From: Candidatus Campylobacter infans
GTDB lineage: Bacteria; Campylobacterota; Campylobacteria; Campylobacterales; Campylobacteraceae
Reading direction: 5' to 3'
DNA length: 40,916 nt
Assembly (NCBI GenBank): GCA_009827235.1
Contig: SPMW01000013.1
Coordinates: 1-40,916 of the forward strand
How positions within the stretch are numbered: the stretch's first letter is position 1; the number at the start of each line of letters is the position of its first letter. The notes under the pieces were generated by a model. The model was not told where the DNA came from and made no database searches. It saw nothing but the letters and a program-made list of their open reading frames with translations. Both the position numbers and the translations under genes were made by a program. Below are positions 1 through 7,314 of the stretch, piece by piece.

Positions 1-85
1 TTCGGATTTGAGCACATACTATTTTATTCTCTTTTTCGATTTTTTCTAGCGTTTTTATGGCGGAATTTCTAAGCTCTACTTGCAT
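1..85 (-). CDS. Partial RelE/ParE-like toxin, cut by window edge
   Basis: Only the first 28 codons are in the window. They begin MQVELRNSAIKTLEKI and run through a charged stretch to the left edge. The pattern of a short beta strand, then S-A-I-K-x-L-x-K-I, is what the N-terminus of RelE/ParE-type mRNase or gyrase toxins looks like. The ATG overlaps the stop of the upstream 101-codon gene in a TAATG junction, so the two are translationally coupled, as is usual for toxin-antitoxin pairs. The catalytic part lies outside the window, so the family call is an inference from the start and the context only. Confidence 0.45.
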   Translation of the reverse strand, partial: MQVELRNSAIKTLEKIEKENKIVCAQIR

Positions 86-390
86 TATTTTAAACCCATT
101 TGCGCTCTTACTTCTGCTTTTATTCGCTCTTGCTCTTTTTTTGGCAAGCTTGCAAAAAACGCGTCTGCTCTTTGTATCACAGGCACTTCATCAAGCGGGT
201 AAGATTTTTCATCATCATTTAAAATTTCGCCATTTAAACTTTTATCATTCAAACTTTTATCAACGCCTAAAATATCGATAAAAAACTCCGCCATTTTGCT
301 TTTTTCTTTTTGCGTAGCCCGCGCAAGAGAGGCTCTTAATTGCTCTTTTGTCATATTAAAGTATTTTTCATAGTTTAAAGCTCTTTGCAT
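85..390 (-). CDS. Small protein, probable antitoxin partner
   Basis: The product is 101 residues, highly charged, without membrane segments or cysteines. The start at 390 is supported by an AAGGA box 7-8 bases upstream; a second Met at residue 13 is possible. The middle holds an imperfect internal duplication (KSLNDKSLNGEILND), and the C-terminal third (LPKKEQERIKAEVRAQMG) is predicted helical. I do not recognise a DNA-binding domain by sequence. Its role as antitoxin is inferred from the TAATG overlap with the following RelE/ParE-like gene and from its size. Any autoregulatory operator would lie in 391-472, where I see no clear palindrome. Confidence 0.55.
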   Translation of the reverse strand: MQRALNYEKYFNMTKEQLRASLARATQKEKSKMAEFFIDILGVDKSLNDKSLNGEILNDDEKSYPLDEVPVIQRADAFFASLPKKEQERIKAEVRAQMGLK

Positions 391-472
391 TTTCTATCCT
401 TTATTTTTTAAAATTTTAGCCTAGATTGATTTGTGGCAATTTAGCGCGCTAATGATGGCGCGCAAAATGTTT

Positions 473-1765
473 TTAATTTGGCATTTCATAAACGATTTTG
501 CCACGCTTAATGGTAAGAACCGCCGCGCCTTTTAGCGTTTTATTAAAAAGCGGGGAGTTTTGGGATTTGCTTTTATTTAGGCGCGCATCGTAGGTGTAGG
601 TGATGTGCGGGTCGATGATGGCTATATCTGCTAGCTTGCCGGCTTTGATTTGCCCGCGGTCGTTTAGGCCTAAGAGCTTGGCCGGGTTTAAGCAACATAG
701 CCTTGCCATATCATTTAGGCTGATTACGCCATCATTTACTAGCCCCAAAGTAAGCGGGATAAGGGTTTGTAGCCCTAAAATCCCAAAAGGTGCTTTGTCA
801 AATTCTTGGTTTTTTTCATCAAGGCTGTGTGGGGCGTGATCTGTGGCTATAACATCGATAATGCCGTTTTTTAGGCCATCGCGCATAGCTTGGACATCTT
901 CTTTTGTGCGAAGTGGCGGACTCATTTTGTAGTTTGTATCATAGCCGTTTAGCTCGCTCTCATCAAAGCAAAAATGATGTGGCGTAACCTCGCAAGTGAT
1001 GTTTATACCATCGTTTTTGGCGCGCTGGACTAATTTTAGGCTATAAGCTGAGCTAATGTGGGCTGTGTGGATATGCCCGCGGGTGAGCTTAGCTAAGAGT
1101 ATATCGCGCGCGATCATTATTTCTTCTTGCTCGCGTGGCATTCCTTTTAGGCCTAGTTTCATACTTGTTTGGCCCTCATTCATCACGCCACCACAACACA
1201 GCGAGCAGTCTTGGCTGTGATTGATGATAAAAGAGCCAAAAAATGCGCTATATTCGAGCGCGGCGCGCATTACCTCTGAATTAGAAACAGGCAAACCATC
1301 ATCGCTAAAAGCCACGCAACCAGCTTCAAGCATTTTGCCCATATCTACGAGCTTGTCTCCCTCGCTAGCTTTTGTGATGGCAGATATTGGCAGTAAGTCA
1401 ATTAGAGCGCATTCTTTTGCTTTTTGGATTATGTATTTGGCAATTAGCGGATTGTCATTTACTGGCTTGGTGTTTGCCATACAAGCAGCGGTGGTAACTC
1501 CGCCAGCTACTGCCGCGGCTGAGCCTGTGAAAATATCGTCTTTATACTCTTGGCCGGGATCTCTAAAATGAACATGCATATCAATCAAGCCAGCAAAAAT
1601 AAGCTTGTTTGTAGCGTCTATTACGCGGTCGGCTTGGCTTTGTGCTTGTTTTAGCCTTGTTTGGTCGCTTATAATTTCGCTTATAATATCGCCATCTAGC
1701 AAAAGTGCTGCGTTGATGGTGCTGTCGCTATTTATGATGGTGCCGTTTTGGATTAAAATTTTCAT
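473..1765 (-). CDS. pyrC: Dihydroorotase, class I type
   Basis: Cytosolic zinc amidohydrolase that cyclises N-carbamoyl-aspartate to dihydroorotate in pyrimidine synthesis. The 430-residue length fits the class I (PyrC2/PyrX-like) family. Visible motifs are the metal-binding H64-V-H66 in DMHVHFRDPG, a GGVTT stretch near residue 90, and DHAPH in the last third, the usual Asp/His active-site block. The start at 1765 has an AAGGG box 6-8 bases upstream. It stands alone: a roughly 290-base G/T-rich spacer without an open frame follows on its upstream side, and the toxin-antitoxin-like pair lies downstream on the same strand. Because both HxH and DHAPH are present it is probably catalytic rather than the inactive PyrC-like partner of aspartate transcarbamoylase. 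Confidence 0.93.
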   Translation of the reverse strand: MKILIQNGTIINSDSTINAALLLDGDIISEIISDQTRLKQAQSQADRVIDATNKLIFAGLIDMHVHFRDPGQEYKDDIFTGSAAAVAGGVTTAACMANTKPVNDNPLIAKYIIQKAKECALIDLLPISAITKASEGDKLVDMGKMLEAGCVAFSDDGLPVSNSEVMRAALEYSAFFGSFIINHSQDCSLCCGGVMNEGQTSMKLGLKGMPREQEEIMIARDILLAKLTRGHIHTAHISSAYSLKLVQRAKNDGINITCEVTPHHFCFDESELNGYDTNYKMSPPLRTKEDVQAMRDGLKNGIIDVIATDHAPHSLDEKNQEFDKAPFGILGLQTLIPLTLGLVNDGVISLNDMARLCCLNPAKLLGLNDRGQIKAGKLADIAIIDPHITYTYDARLNKSKSQNSPLFNKTLKGAAVLTIKRGKIVYEMPN

Positions 1766-2041
1766 ATTTGCCCTTTTGAGTTTTGCTTGCGTTTTTGTTT
1801 TAGTTTTGCTTGCTTAAAGGCGTGATGTTAGCATAAAATAGCTAAATTCCAGGCAAAATTTTGGGCGGAATTTGGGGATTTTTTGGGCGGGTTTGGTTGC
1901 TTGGATTTTGAAATTTTAAGTTGGCGTGGGGTTTTTGGTGTTTTTGGTGGCAAATTTTAAAATTTTAAGCTTTTGGCGGGCGGGTTTATTAAAAATTAGT
2001 ACTAAATTTTAAAATTTGGGCTAAAAACTCCGTCTTTATGC

Positions 2042-2047
2042 TACAAT
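2042..2047 (+). promoter_or_regulatory. Probable -10 box for tRNA-Ser
   Basis: TACAAT preceded by TGC, 9 bases before the first tRNA base, with T-rich DNA upstream. The same TGCTACAAT arrangement precedes glmM in this window. No -35 box is obvious, as is normal in Campylobacter. Confidence 0.5.
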
Positions 2048-2055
2048 TTTGGCTT

Positions 2056-2143
2056 GGGTAGATGTCCGAGCGGTTGAAGGAGCACGCCTGGAACGCGTGT
2101 AAGGTGCAAGCCTTCGTGGGTTCAAATCCCACTCTACCCGCCA
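2056..2143 (+). tRNA. tRNA-Ser (anticodon GGA)
   Basis: Acceptor strands GGGTAGA (2056-2062) and TCTACCC (2133-2139) pair perfectly, followed by discriminator G and an encoded CCA. The anticodon stem CACGC/GCGTG (83-87 and 95-99 of the 2000s) closes the loop CTGGAAC with GGA at 2090-2092, reading UCC and UCU. A long variable arm (AAGGTGCAAGCCTT) and the T-loop GTTCAAATC are as expected for a class II serine tRNA. Confidence 0.96.
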
Positions 2144-2267
2144 AATCTTACAAATTTAGAGCCTTTTTCATTAGATTTGGTTTAACAAAACTCAATAAAA
2201 CTTGCTTAATTCTAAAAATGCTTTACGCTAGAAAATTTGGCTTGATTTTGAAATTTTATGCTTGAAG

Positions 2268-2342
2268 TGGTGACCCCTACGAGATTCGAACTCGTGTTAC
2301 CGCCGTGAAAGGGCGATGTCCTAACCGTTAGACGAAGGGGCC
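2268..2342 (-). tRNA. tRNA-Glu (anticodon TTC)
   Basis: On the minus strand the acceptor GGCCCCT pairs with AGGGGTC (one G-U), followed by A and an encoded CCA (2268-2270). The loop CCTTTCACGG carries anticodon TTC and the T-arm reads CGAGTTCGAATCTCG. The overall sequence is close to standard bacterial tRNA-Glu. It converges with the upstream tRNA-Ser, with about 125 bases between them. Confidence 0.96.
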
Positions 2343-2360
2343 AGAGCAAAAAAGAGTGTG

Positions 2361-2366
2361 ATTATA
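2361..2366 (-). promoter_or_regulatory. Probable -10 box for tRNA-Glu
   Basis: Minus-strand TATAAT within GCTGTATAATCAC, 18 bases before the tRNA 5' end, in an AT-rich stretch. Confidence 0.5.
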
Positions 2367-2509
2367 CAGCTAAAAATCTTAAATAAAGCTAAATTAAGCC
2401 AAAAAATTTTATACTTTCGCCTTTAAAAAGCGTTTTAGCTTGATTTTAGCGTGCTAAAAATATTTTAGCGCGTTTAATTTGCGCGTCTTGCTAAAATATT
2501 TTAAGCTAA

Positions 2510-2580
2510 TCACGGCGTGCTAAATTTTAACGCTTAAACCAAAGTGCGCTAAATTTTAACGCTTAAATCACGGCGCGCCA
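2510..2580. repeat. 29-bp tandem repeat, about 2.4 copies
   Basis: Unit 1 is 2510-2538, unit 2 is 2539-2567, and a partial third unit is 2568-2580. Both full units share the core GCTAAATTTTAACGCTTAAA; the third starts again with TCACGGCG. There is no spacer between units, so it is not a CRISPR. It lies just before the lipoprotein gene at 2596; related ATTTTAGC/GCTAAAAT words continue upstream to about 2400. Confidence 0.7.
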
Positions 2581-2595
2581 AAAATAGGTAAGGCA

Positions 2596-3069
2596 ATGTT
2601 TTTAAAGATTATTTCGTGCTTGTGGCTTGTTGCGTGCGGGGTTTTGTTTGTGAGTTGTGCTACAAAAACCCCACAACAAAACGCCCTAACAAGCTTACAA
2701 ATTTTAATTAAATCTCCGCTTTTACGCATAAATGATGCAGGCTTTGCTAATATCGGTAAAAAGGGCATTTCATTAGAAATTTACAACCTAGCTCAGCCAA
2801 TTTTAAAGTTAAATCTTAAAGAAAAAATCTGCATAAATAATATATGTTATGAAAGGCTAAATTTTAATAAAAAATTTTTTGGCAGTGCGTATTATGAGCG
2901 GTTAATTGATGATATAATCAGCTTTGCGCCTATTTTTCAAGCCAAAAATAAAAGCCAAAATAATTGTGGTGGATTTAGCCAAAATTTTAAAAATATCCGC
3001 TATGAGGTTTGCGAAAATAAAAGCACATTTATTTTGGAAAATGTAAAAATCGTGCTAAAAAAAATATAA
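2596..3069 (+). CDS. Small putative lipoprotein
   Basis: The product is 157 residues with a hydrophobic N-terminal segment and two possible lipidation cysteines: Cys14 in LVAC, the better consensus, and Cys21 in FVSC. The mature part holds the pattern KICINNICYE followed by NFNKKFF, with four further cysteines. It resembles, from memory, a lipoprotein encoded in the gyrA-ctsW-mapA neighbourhood of C. jejuni (Cj1026c), and the neighbouring ctsW-like gene supports this. An AAGG box lies 5 bases before the ATG. It ends 2 bases from the end of the convergent ctsW gene. Function unknown; probably an inner- or outer-membrane-anchored periplasmic protein. Confidence 0.75.
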   Translation: MFLKIISCLWLVACGVLFVSCATKTPQQNALTSLQILIKSPLLRINDAGFANIGKKGISLEIYNLAQPILKLNLKEKICINNICYERLNFNKKFFGSAYYERLIDDIISFAPIFQAKNKSQNNCGGFSQNFKNIRYEVCENKSTFILENVKIVLKKI

Positions 3070-3071
3070 TT

Positions 3072-3692
3072 TTATCTTGCATCGGCCAAAACTAGCCCAA
3101 AAAGCACGCTTACGCCGGCTTTTTTTAGGCAAGTGTGCGCATCTTGCATGCTTAGCGAGCTTGTGATGATATCATCGACTAAAATCACAGGCGCATTTAT
3201 TTGCTTTAAGAGTTTGAAATTTCGCGGATTTTTGCGCCTAAACTCCAAGCTTTTTCCCGCATATTTTACTTTATTTTGCGCTTTTAGGGCGTTGAAAATT
3301 GGCTGGATTTGTTTGGTTTTTAAAGCGCGCGCAAGGATAGCTGTGTGCGAATAGCCGGTATTTACATTATCATCAAGGGCGATGGCGTTAATGATTGGCG
3401 TGGTGGTTTGGTTAAAATTTGCTATAAAATTATCATTTAAAATTTCATTAAAATTAGAGCACAAAAGCCTAGCAAATGGCGTAAAACTCAGCATTGCAAG
3501 GCGTTTATAAAGTGCGCTGCCGTGCATTTTGTGTTTGGCTAGAATTAAGGGCTTGATTTCATCGTAATGATAAAAATAATAAACCTTTAAATCGCCTGCC
3601 ATTCGGCTTTGTAGGCTAATTTCGCCTAAGATTTTAGAGCAGTTTTTGCATATTAGATTAAAGCTAAACGCCCCACACTGCAAACATCGCAT
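3072..3692 (-). CDS. ctsW: ComF/CtsW-family phosphoribosyltransferase-like protein
   Basis: The 206-residue protein starts with a short zinc-ribbon-like set of cysteines (C3, C6, C15, C18) and carries a type I phosphoribosyltransferase PRPP loop, VILVDDIITSS, near residues 168-178. This is the ComF architecture. In C. jejuni the CtsW member is needed for natural transformation; ComF proteins are thought to act in the cytoplasm on incoming single-stranded DNA. Its start overlaps the stop of the upstream lipoprotein gene in a TAATG junction, matching the mapA-ctsW order of C. jejuni. With dprA at 20463 the window holds two competence genes, suggesting the organism is, or was, naturally transformable. 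Confidence 0.82.
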   Translation of the reverse strand: MRCLQCGAFSFNLICKNCSKILGEISLQSRMAGDLKVYYFYHYDEIKPLILAKHKMHGSALYKRLAMLSFTPFARLLCSNFNEILNDNFIANFNQTTTPIINAIALDDNVNTGYSHTAILARALKTKQIQPIFNALKAQNKVKYAGKSLEFRRKNPRNFKLLKQINAPVILVDDIITSSLSMQDAHTCLKKAGVSVLFGLVLADAR

Positions 3693-4255
3693 TAGAGGTT
3701 ATTTGCGATTTCTTTGGCACTTCTTGCTAGCATATCAAGTAATAACTCTTTGATGAAAGGTTCAAGAGAACTCATCGCAGGCATTAAGGCAAAATCGCTC
3801 ATAGGTTGGGTGAGTTTTAAGGTGGTGGTGGAATTTTGCCCTTTTTTGATAATGATTTCTAGGGCGAAATTCCCGCGCATATTGTTTTGGCCGATACTGT
3901 CGATATTTGCGTAAAATTCGCGTATTTTAATTTCTACATTCGCGCTTGCTTCATCTTTGCTTGCTTTGACGCTTATTTGATTTTGGCTTAATTTTCGCAC
4001 TAAGGCTGCCCTTAGCCACGATGCTAGCGGCTCGCTTGGGCTAACCTTGGCATTTACGCTTAGATCGCTATTTTTTACTGAGCCTATGATATTTGGCTTG
4101 CTTCTTAGATCATAAACGCTTAAAGTGATGAAATGCTTGGCATCGCTAATTGGCACACTAAAAGAAATTCTAGGCATTTCAAGCACGCCACTGCCATTAA
4201 AACAAGCTCCAAAAAACAAGGCAAATATTAAAGCAAAAAGGCTAAATTTTTTCAT
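3692..4255 (-). CDS. Outer-membrane lipoprotein, MapA-like by position
   Basis: This is a 187-residue lipoprotein: a basic and hydrophobic N-terminus ends at Cys18 (FFGAC), followed by a soluble domain. Features such as ITLSVYDLRSKPNIIG and later repeated beta strands recall the YajG family of lipoproteins. The gene directly precedes ctsW with a one-base TAATG overlap, the position of mapA in C. jejuni, which encodes a lipoprotein associated with the major outer-membrane protein. The start has an AAGGA box 6 bases upstream. I infer MapA identity from order and type, not from a remembered close match; the C. jejuni protein is somewhat longer. Confidence 0.6.
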   Translation of the reverse strand: MKKFSLFALIFALFFGACFNGSGVLEMPRISFSVPISDAKHFITLSVYDLRSKPNIIGSVKNSDLSVNAKVSPSEPLASWLRAALVRKLSQNQISVKASKDEASANVEIKIREFYANIDSIGQNNMRGNFALEIIIKKGQNSTTTLKLTQPMSDFALMPAMSSLEPFIKELLLDMLARSAKEIANNL

Positions 4256-4356
4256 TTGTATCCTTAAAATGAGCGAATGTATTTTTAAATAACTGCGTTT
4301 TAAATAACCGCATTTGGGCGAAATTTTGAAATTTCGCCTTAATTTAATTAAAATTT

Positions 4357-5877
4357 TTAAAATTTCATTGTGCCGTTTTTGGCTAGTGCTTCGTGAAAAC
4401 TAAAAGCTTCGCTTAGAATGTGCGGGGTTTGCGCATTAGAGCAAGCCTTGCAAGCACGCTCAAAATAATCTTTTAACTGCGCTCTATAATCAGGGTGGGC
4501 AATTTGTATTATTTTAAGTGCGCGGTCTTTTGGGCATAGTCCGCGGACATCGGCCACGCCGTATTCGGAGATGAAAATTTGTGTGTCGTGTTCTGTGTGG
4601 TCTATGTGGCTAGCAAATGGCACGATAGCTGAGATTGCGCCGTCTTTTGCCACGCTTTTTACAAAAAACACGGTTAAGCTAGCATTGCGCGCAAAATCAC
4701 CGCTGCCACCTATGCCATTCATCATTTTTACACCTGAGGCGTGAGTGGAATTGACATTGCCATAAATATCAACTTCAAGTGCTGTATTCATCGCGATTAG
4801 TCCTAATCTGCGTGCGATTTCTGGGTGATTTGAAATTTCTTGTGGGCGCAAGATAATTTTATCTTTGTATTTATCTATGCCATCGTAAAATCTTTTTAGA
4901 CCTGTTGGGCTAGGGCTTAGGCTTGAGCCTGAAACCACGCTTACCTTGCCAGCGTCTATTAAATCAAACATACCATCTTGGATAACCTCAGTATAAACGC
5001 TAAGATCGCTAAAATGAGAATTTACTAAGCCATTTATTAGGGCATTTGCCACATTGCCAACGCCAGATTGCAAAGGCAAAAGATTAGCTGGCAAGCGACC
5101 TAATTTCACCTCGTTTTTCAAAAATTCCACTAAATTTTTACCCATATTTATAGAGGCTTCATCAAGCGGGCTAAACTCGCGCGTTACATCAGGCAAATCG
5201 CAAGGCACGATGGCTACGATTTTAGCAGGATCAACTGGGATAAAAGGCGTGCCTAAGCGGTCGCTAGCTTTTGTAAGCGGTATTGGTTTGCGGTGCGGGG
5301 CATTTGGTAATTCAAAAATATCGGCCATGCCAGCAAGTTCTAGTGGCTGAGAGATGTTTATTTCTACAATTACCTTTTTTGCTGTGCTTACAAAAACGGG
5401 AGAATTGCCGATGGCTGTGGTTGGATAAATGCCGTCTTTTGTGATTTTGCAAGCTTCGATTACTGCTACATCTGGGCCATTTTTGCCAGCGTAAAATCCT
5501 GCGCGGACTTGCTGGGCTACATGGCTTAGGTGAATATCAGCAAATTTTACCGCGCCTTTATTGATGGCTGAGCGAATGGCGTTGCCGGTTTGGTATGGAA
5601 TTCTCATATTCATACCGCCTGCTTCTACGATTTCTTCATCGATTTGTGAGCCAGTGCTTGCTCCGCCCCAAACATCGATTTTAAATGGAGTTTTTAGCAT
5701 TCTTTGGGCTAGTTCGTGCATTGTGATTTTTGGATAGCCGCTTGGAGTAAAACCGCTAATGCCCACAGCATCACCATCTTTAAAAAATTCAGCCGCTTTT
5801 TTGGCATCGCAAACCTTGCTAAGAAGGCTTTTATCTTCAATTCTTGCTAAAAACTCAGCATTATTGATATCTACCAT
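4357..5877 (-). CDS. Acetyl-CoA hydrolase/transferase (succinate:acetate CoA-transferase type)
   Basis: The 506-residue product belongs to the Ach1/Cat1/AarC family. These enzymes move CoA between acetate and succinate or another carboxylate, linking acetate handling to the TCA cycle in the cytosol. Glu297 in VYTEVIQDG sits where AarC has its catalytic glutamate that forms the glutamyl-CoA intermediate, and the glycine-rich loop GIGGSGDF (388-395) matches the family's CoA-binding loop. The N-terminal SGFTPSGYPK is also typical. A strong AAAGGAGAA box precedes the ATG at 5877. The gene is monocistronic, divergent from hypB with a 174-base AT-rich spacer. Substrate pair cannot be told from sequence; a pure hydrolase role is less likely. 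Confidence 0.88.
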   Translation of the reverse strand: MVDINNAEFLARIEDKSLLSKVCDAKKAAEFFKDGDAVGISGFTPSGYPKITMHELAQRMLKTPFKIDVWGGASTGSQIDEEIVEAGGMNMRIPYQTGNAIRSAINKGAVKFADIHLSHVAQQVRAGFYAGKNGPDVAVIEACKITKDGIYPTTAIGNSPVFVSTAKKVIVEINISQPLELAGMADIFELPNAPHRKPIPLTKASDRLGTPFIPVDPAKIVAIVPCDLPDVTREFSPLDEASINMGKNLVEFLKNEVKLGRLPANLLPLQSGVGNVANALINGLVNSHFSDLSVYTEVIQDGMFDLIDAGKVSVVSGSSLSPSPTGLKRFYDGIDKYKDKIILRPQEISNHPEIARRLGLIAMNTALEVDIYGNVNSTHASGVKMMNGIGGSGDFARNASLTVFFVKSVAKDGAISAIVPFASHIDHTEHDTQIFISEYGVADVRGLCPKDRALKIIQIAHPDYRAQLKDYFERACKACSNAQTPHILSEAFSFHEALAKNGTMKF

Positions 5878-6051
5878 AATTGTTCTCCTTTGTGTTTAGA
5901 TTATGCGAAATTTTATCATTTTTTTTGTATATGATTATTAAATAAAAAGAGCTTTTAAAAATTTTCAGCAAATTTTAAGTTAAATTTTAAAATTTAAACT
6001 AGCTAAAATTTAAATATTTTAGCTAAAATCCGCGCTCAAAAAAGGATAAAA

Positions 6052-6771
6052 ATGAGCGATTATAAAAGCAAAGATAAGCCAAATCCAGCACTTAATGAAA
6101 ATAAAACCATCGAAGTAATACAAAATATTTTAAGCCAAAATGATACGCGAGCAAATGCGCTTAGGGCTAGTTTTAATGAGCGCGGGATTTTAGCGCTTAA
6201 TTTAATGAGTAGCCCGGGCGCTGGCAAAACGACTTTATTAGAAAGCACGATAAAAGCGTGTAAAAATAAGAGTTTGAAAATCGGCGTGGTAGAAGGCGAT
6301 TTAGAAACTAATCGCGATGCCGACAGAATAATAAAAGCTGGTGCTTGCGCTCATCAAATAACAACCGGGCAAAGCTGCCATTTAGATGCTTTTATGGTGG
6401 GGCTTGGCTTAGAGCATTTGCCTTTAAATGATTTGAATGTGGTTTTTATAGAAAATGTAGGAAATTTGGTGTGTCCGGCTAGCTATGATGTGGGCGCGCA
6501 TTTAAATATCGTGCTTTTGAGCGTGCCAGAAGGTAGCGATAAGGTAGCAAAATATCCTGTGATGTTTAGGCGCGCGGATTTGGTGCTAGTTACTAAATAC
6601 TCGCTTTTAGAGCATTTTGATTTTAGCATTGATGAGGTAAAAGATCAGCTTGCTAGGCTTAATCCAAAGGCTAAAATTTTACCACTTGATGCTAAAAATG
6701 GAGAAAATTTTAATGCGTGGATGGATTTTTTGTTTGAAAATTTTAAAAAAATAGCGCAAAAAGGATTTTAA
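6052..6771 (+). CDS. hypB: Hydrogenase nickel-insertion GTPase HypB
   Basis: The 239-residue cytosolic GTPase supplies nickel during [NiFe]-hydrogenase maturation, and in epsilonproteobacteria often also for urease. The P-loop is SSPGAGKTT (residues 53-61); EGDLETNRDADR (81-92) is the family's switch region; the metal site is visible as TGQSCH (106-110) together with Cys141 in NLVCP. There is no histidine-rich N-terminal nickel store, as in Helicobacter and Campylobacter HypB. The ATG follows AAAAGGATAAAA. hypC starts on the next base after its stop, so the genes are coupled. Confidence 0.95.
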   Translation: MSDYKSKDKPNPALNENKTIEVIQNILSQNDTRANALRASFNERGILALNLMSSPGAGKTTLLESTIKACKNKSLKIGVVEGDLETNRDADRIIKAGACAHQITTGQSCHLDAFMVGLGLEHLPLNDLNVVFIENVGNLVCPASYDVGAHLNIVLLSVPEGSDKVAKYPVMFRRADLVLVTKYSLLEHFDFSIDEVKDQLARLNPKAKILPLDAKNGENFNAWMDFLFENFKKIAQKGF

Positions 6772-7062
6772 ATGTGTCTTAGCATACCTTCAAAAGTTTT
6801 AAGCATAGATGAAAATAATTTTGCCATAGTCGAAACCTTAGGCATTAAGCGCGGTGTTAGCTTGGATTTAATAAGCCAAAAGGTCGAAGTGGGCGATTAT
6901 GTGCTAATTCATGTGGGCTTTGCGATGGAAAAAATCGACACACAAAGCGCCTTAGAGAGCTTAAAAATATACCAGCAAATAGTAGATGATATGAAAAGTG
7001 GCAAAATCCCTTGTGATGATGGCGATATGGGACTAGAAGAGATGCAAAAAAATGAAATTTAG
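6772..7062 (+). CDS. hypC: Hydrogenase maturation chaperone HypC
   Basis: The 96-residue small chaperone starts with the invariant MCLSIPSKV; Cys2 binds the Fe(CN)2CO unit and hands it between HypD and the hydrogenase large subunit. The beta-barrel core ends at HVGFAMEKID, and the helical tail extends about 30 residues further. The start codon abuts the hypB stop. The final codons overlap the ATG of the decayed methyltransferase at 7052 by 11 bases, so the last residues (after LEEM) may have been altered when that gene landed here. Otherwise it looks intact and functional. Confidence 0.94.
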   Translation: MCLSIPSKVLSIDENNFAIVETLGIKRGVSLDLISQKVEVGDYVLIHVGFAMEKIDTQSALESLKIYQQIVDDMKSGKIPCDDGDMGLEEMQKNEI

Positions 7063-7314
7063 CAATATAGAGCTTTTTGCAGGCGGTGAAAATGCTAGAA
7101 TTCAATCTTTCCTAGATGAATGGCAGTTTTGTGGCTCTATGGCAAAACAATACAAGCAAATCGGCAATGCTGTGCTTGTAAATCTCGCAATAGGCAAAGA
7201 AATCATCGCCTTAGAGCTACAAAGACAAAGAGATATGATGAGTTAAAAGCGCTTGATAAAGATATTTCAAGTGCTTTATATAAATTAGCCTTTAACACAT
7301 ATGAGGGTTTTTAA
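7052..7314 (+). pseudogene. Remnant of a C5 cytosine DNA methyltransferase, internally deleted
   Basis: The frame begins MKFSNIELFAGG, the N-terminus and motif I (FAGxGG) of C5-cytosine methyltransferases. It then jumps at once to ENARIQSFLDEW and SMAKQYKQIGNAV, which are motifs IX and X that normally lie about 250 or more residues later. The whole catalytic middle, including the PCQ and ENV motifs and the recognition domain, is gone. Two conserved prolines (SFPDxW and GNAVPVNL) are leucines here, and the frame stops at 7246. Shifting one frame at about 7225 continues as YDELKALDKDISSALYKL to a stop at 7312-7314 that overlaps the hypD ATG. It cannot be active. It separates hypC from hypD, which normally adjoin. 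Confidence 0.82.

Noticed and set aside
57..281. Plus-strand frame opposite the putative antitoxin gene
   Set aside because: It is a low-complexity, leucine- and phenylalanine-rich shadow; the minus-strand gene has a good ribosome site and is coupled to the toxin.
2062..2265. Open frame running through tRNA-Ser
   Set aside because: It lies on the tRNA itself and has no ribosome site or recognisable protein content.
2510..2580. Repeats considered as a CRISPR array
   Set aside because: The 29-bp units follow each other without spacers, only about 2.4 copies exist, and no cas gene is in the window.
4357..5877. Simple acetyl-CoA hydrolase label
   Set aside because: The catalytic Glu297 and GIGGSGDF loop match CoA-transferases; a hydrolase name for this family is mostly historical, so transferase is preferred.
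7120..7314. Second frame between hypC and hypD as an independent gene
   Set aside because: Its first part is a shadow of the methyltransferase frame; only the last part (YDELKALDK onward) is sensible and best read as the shifted tail of the same remnant.
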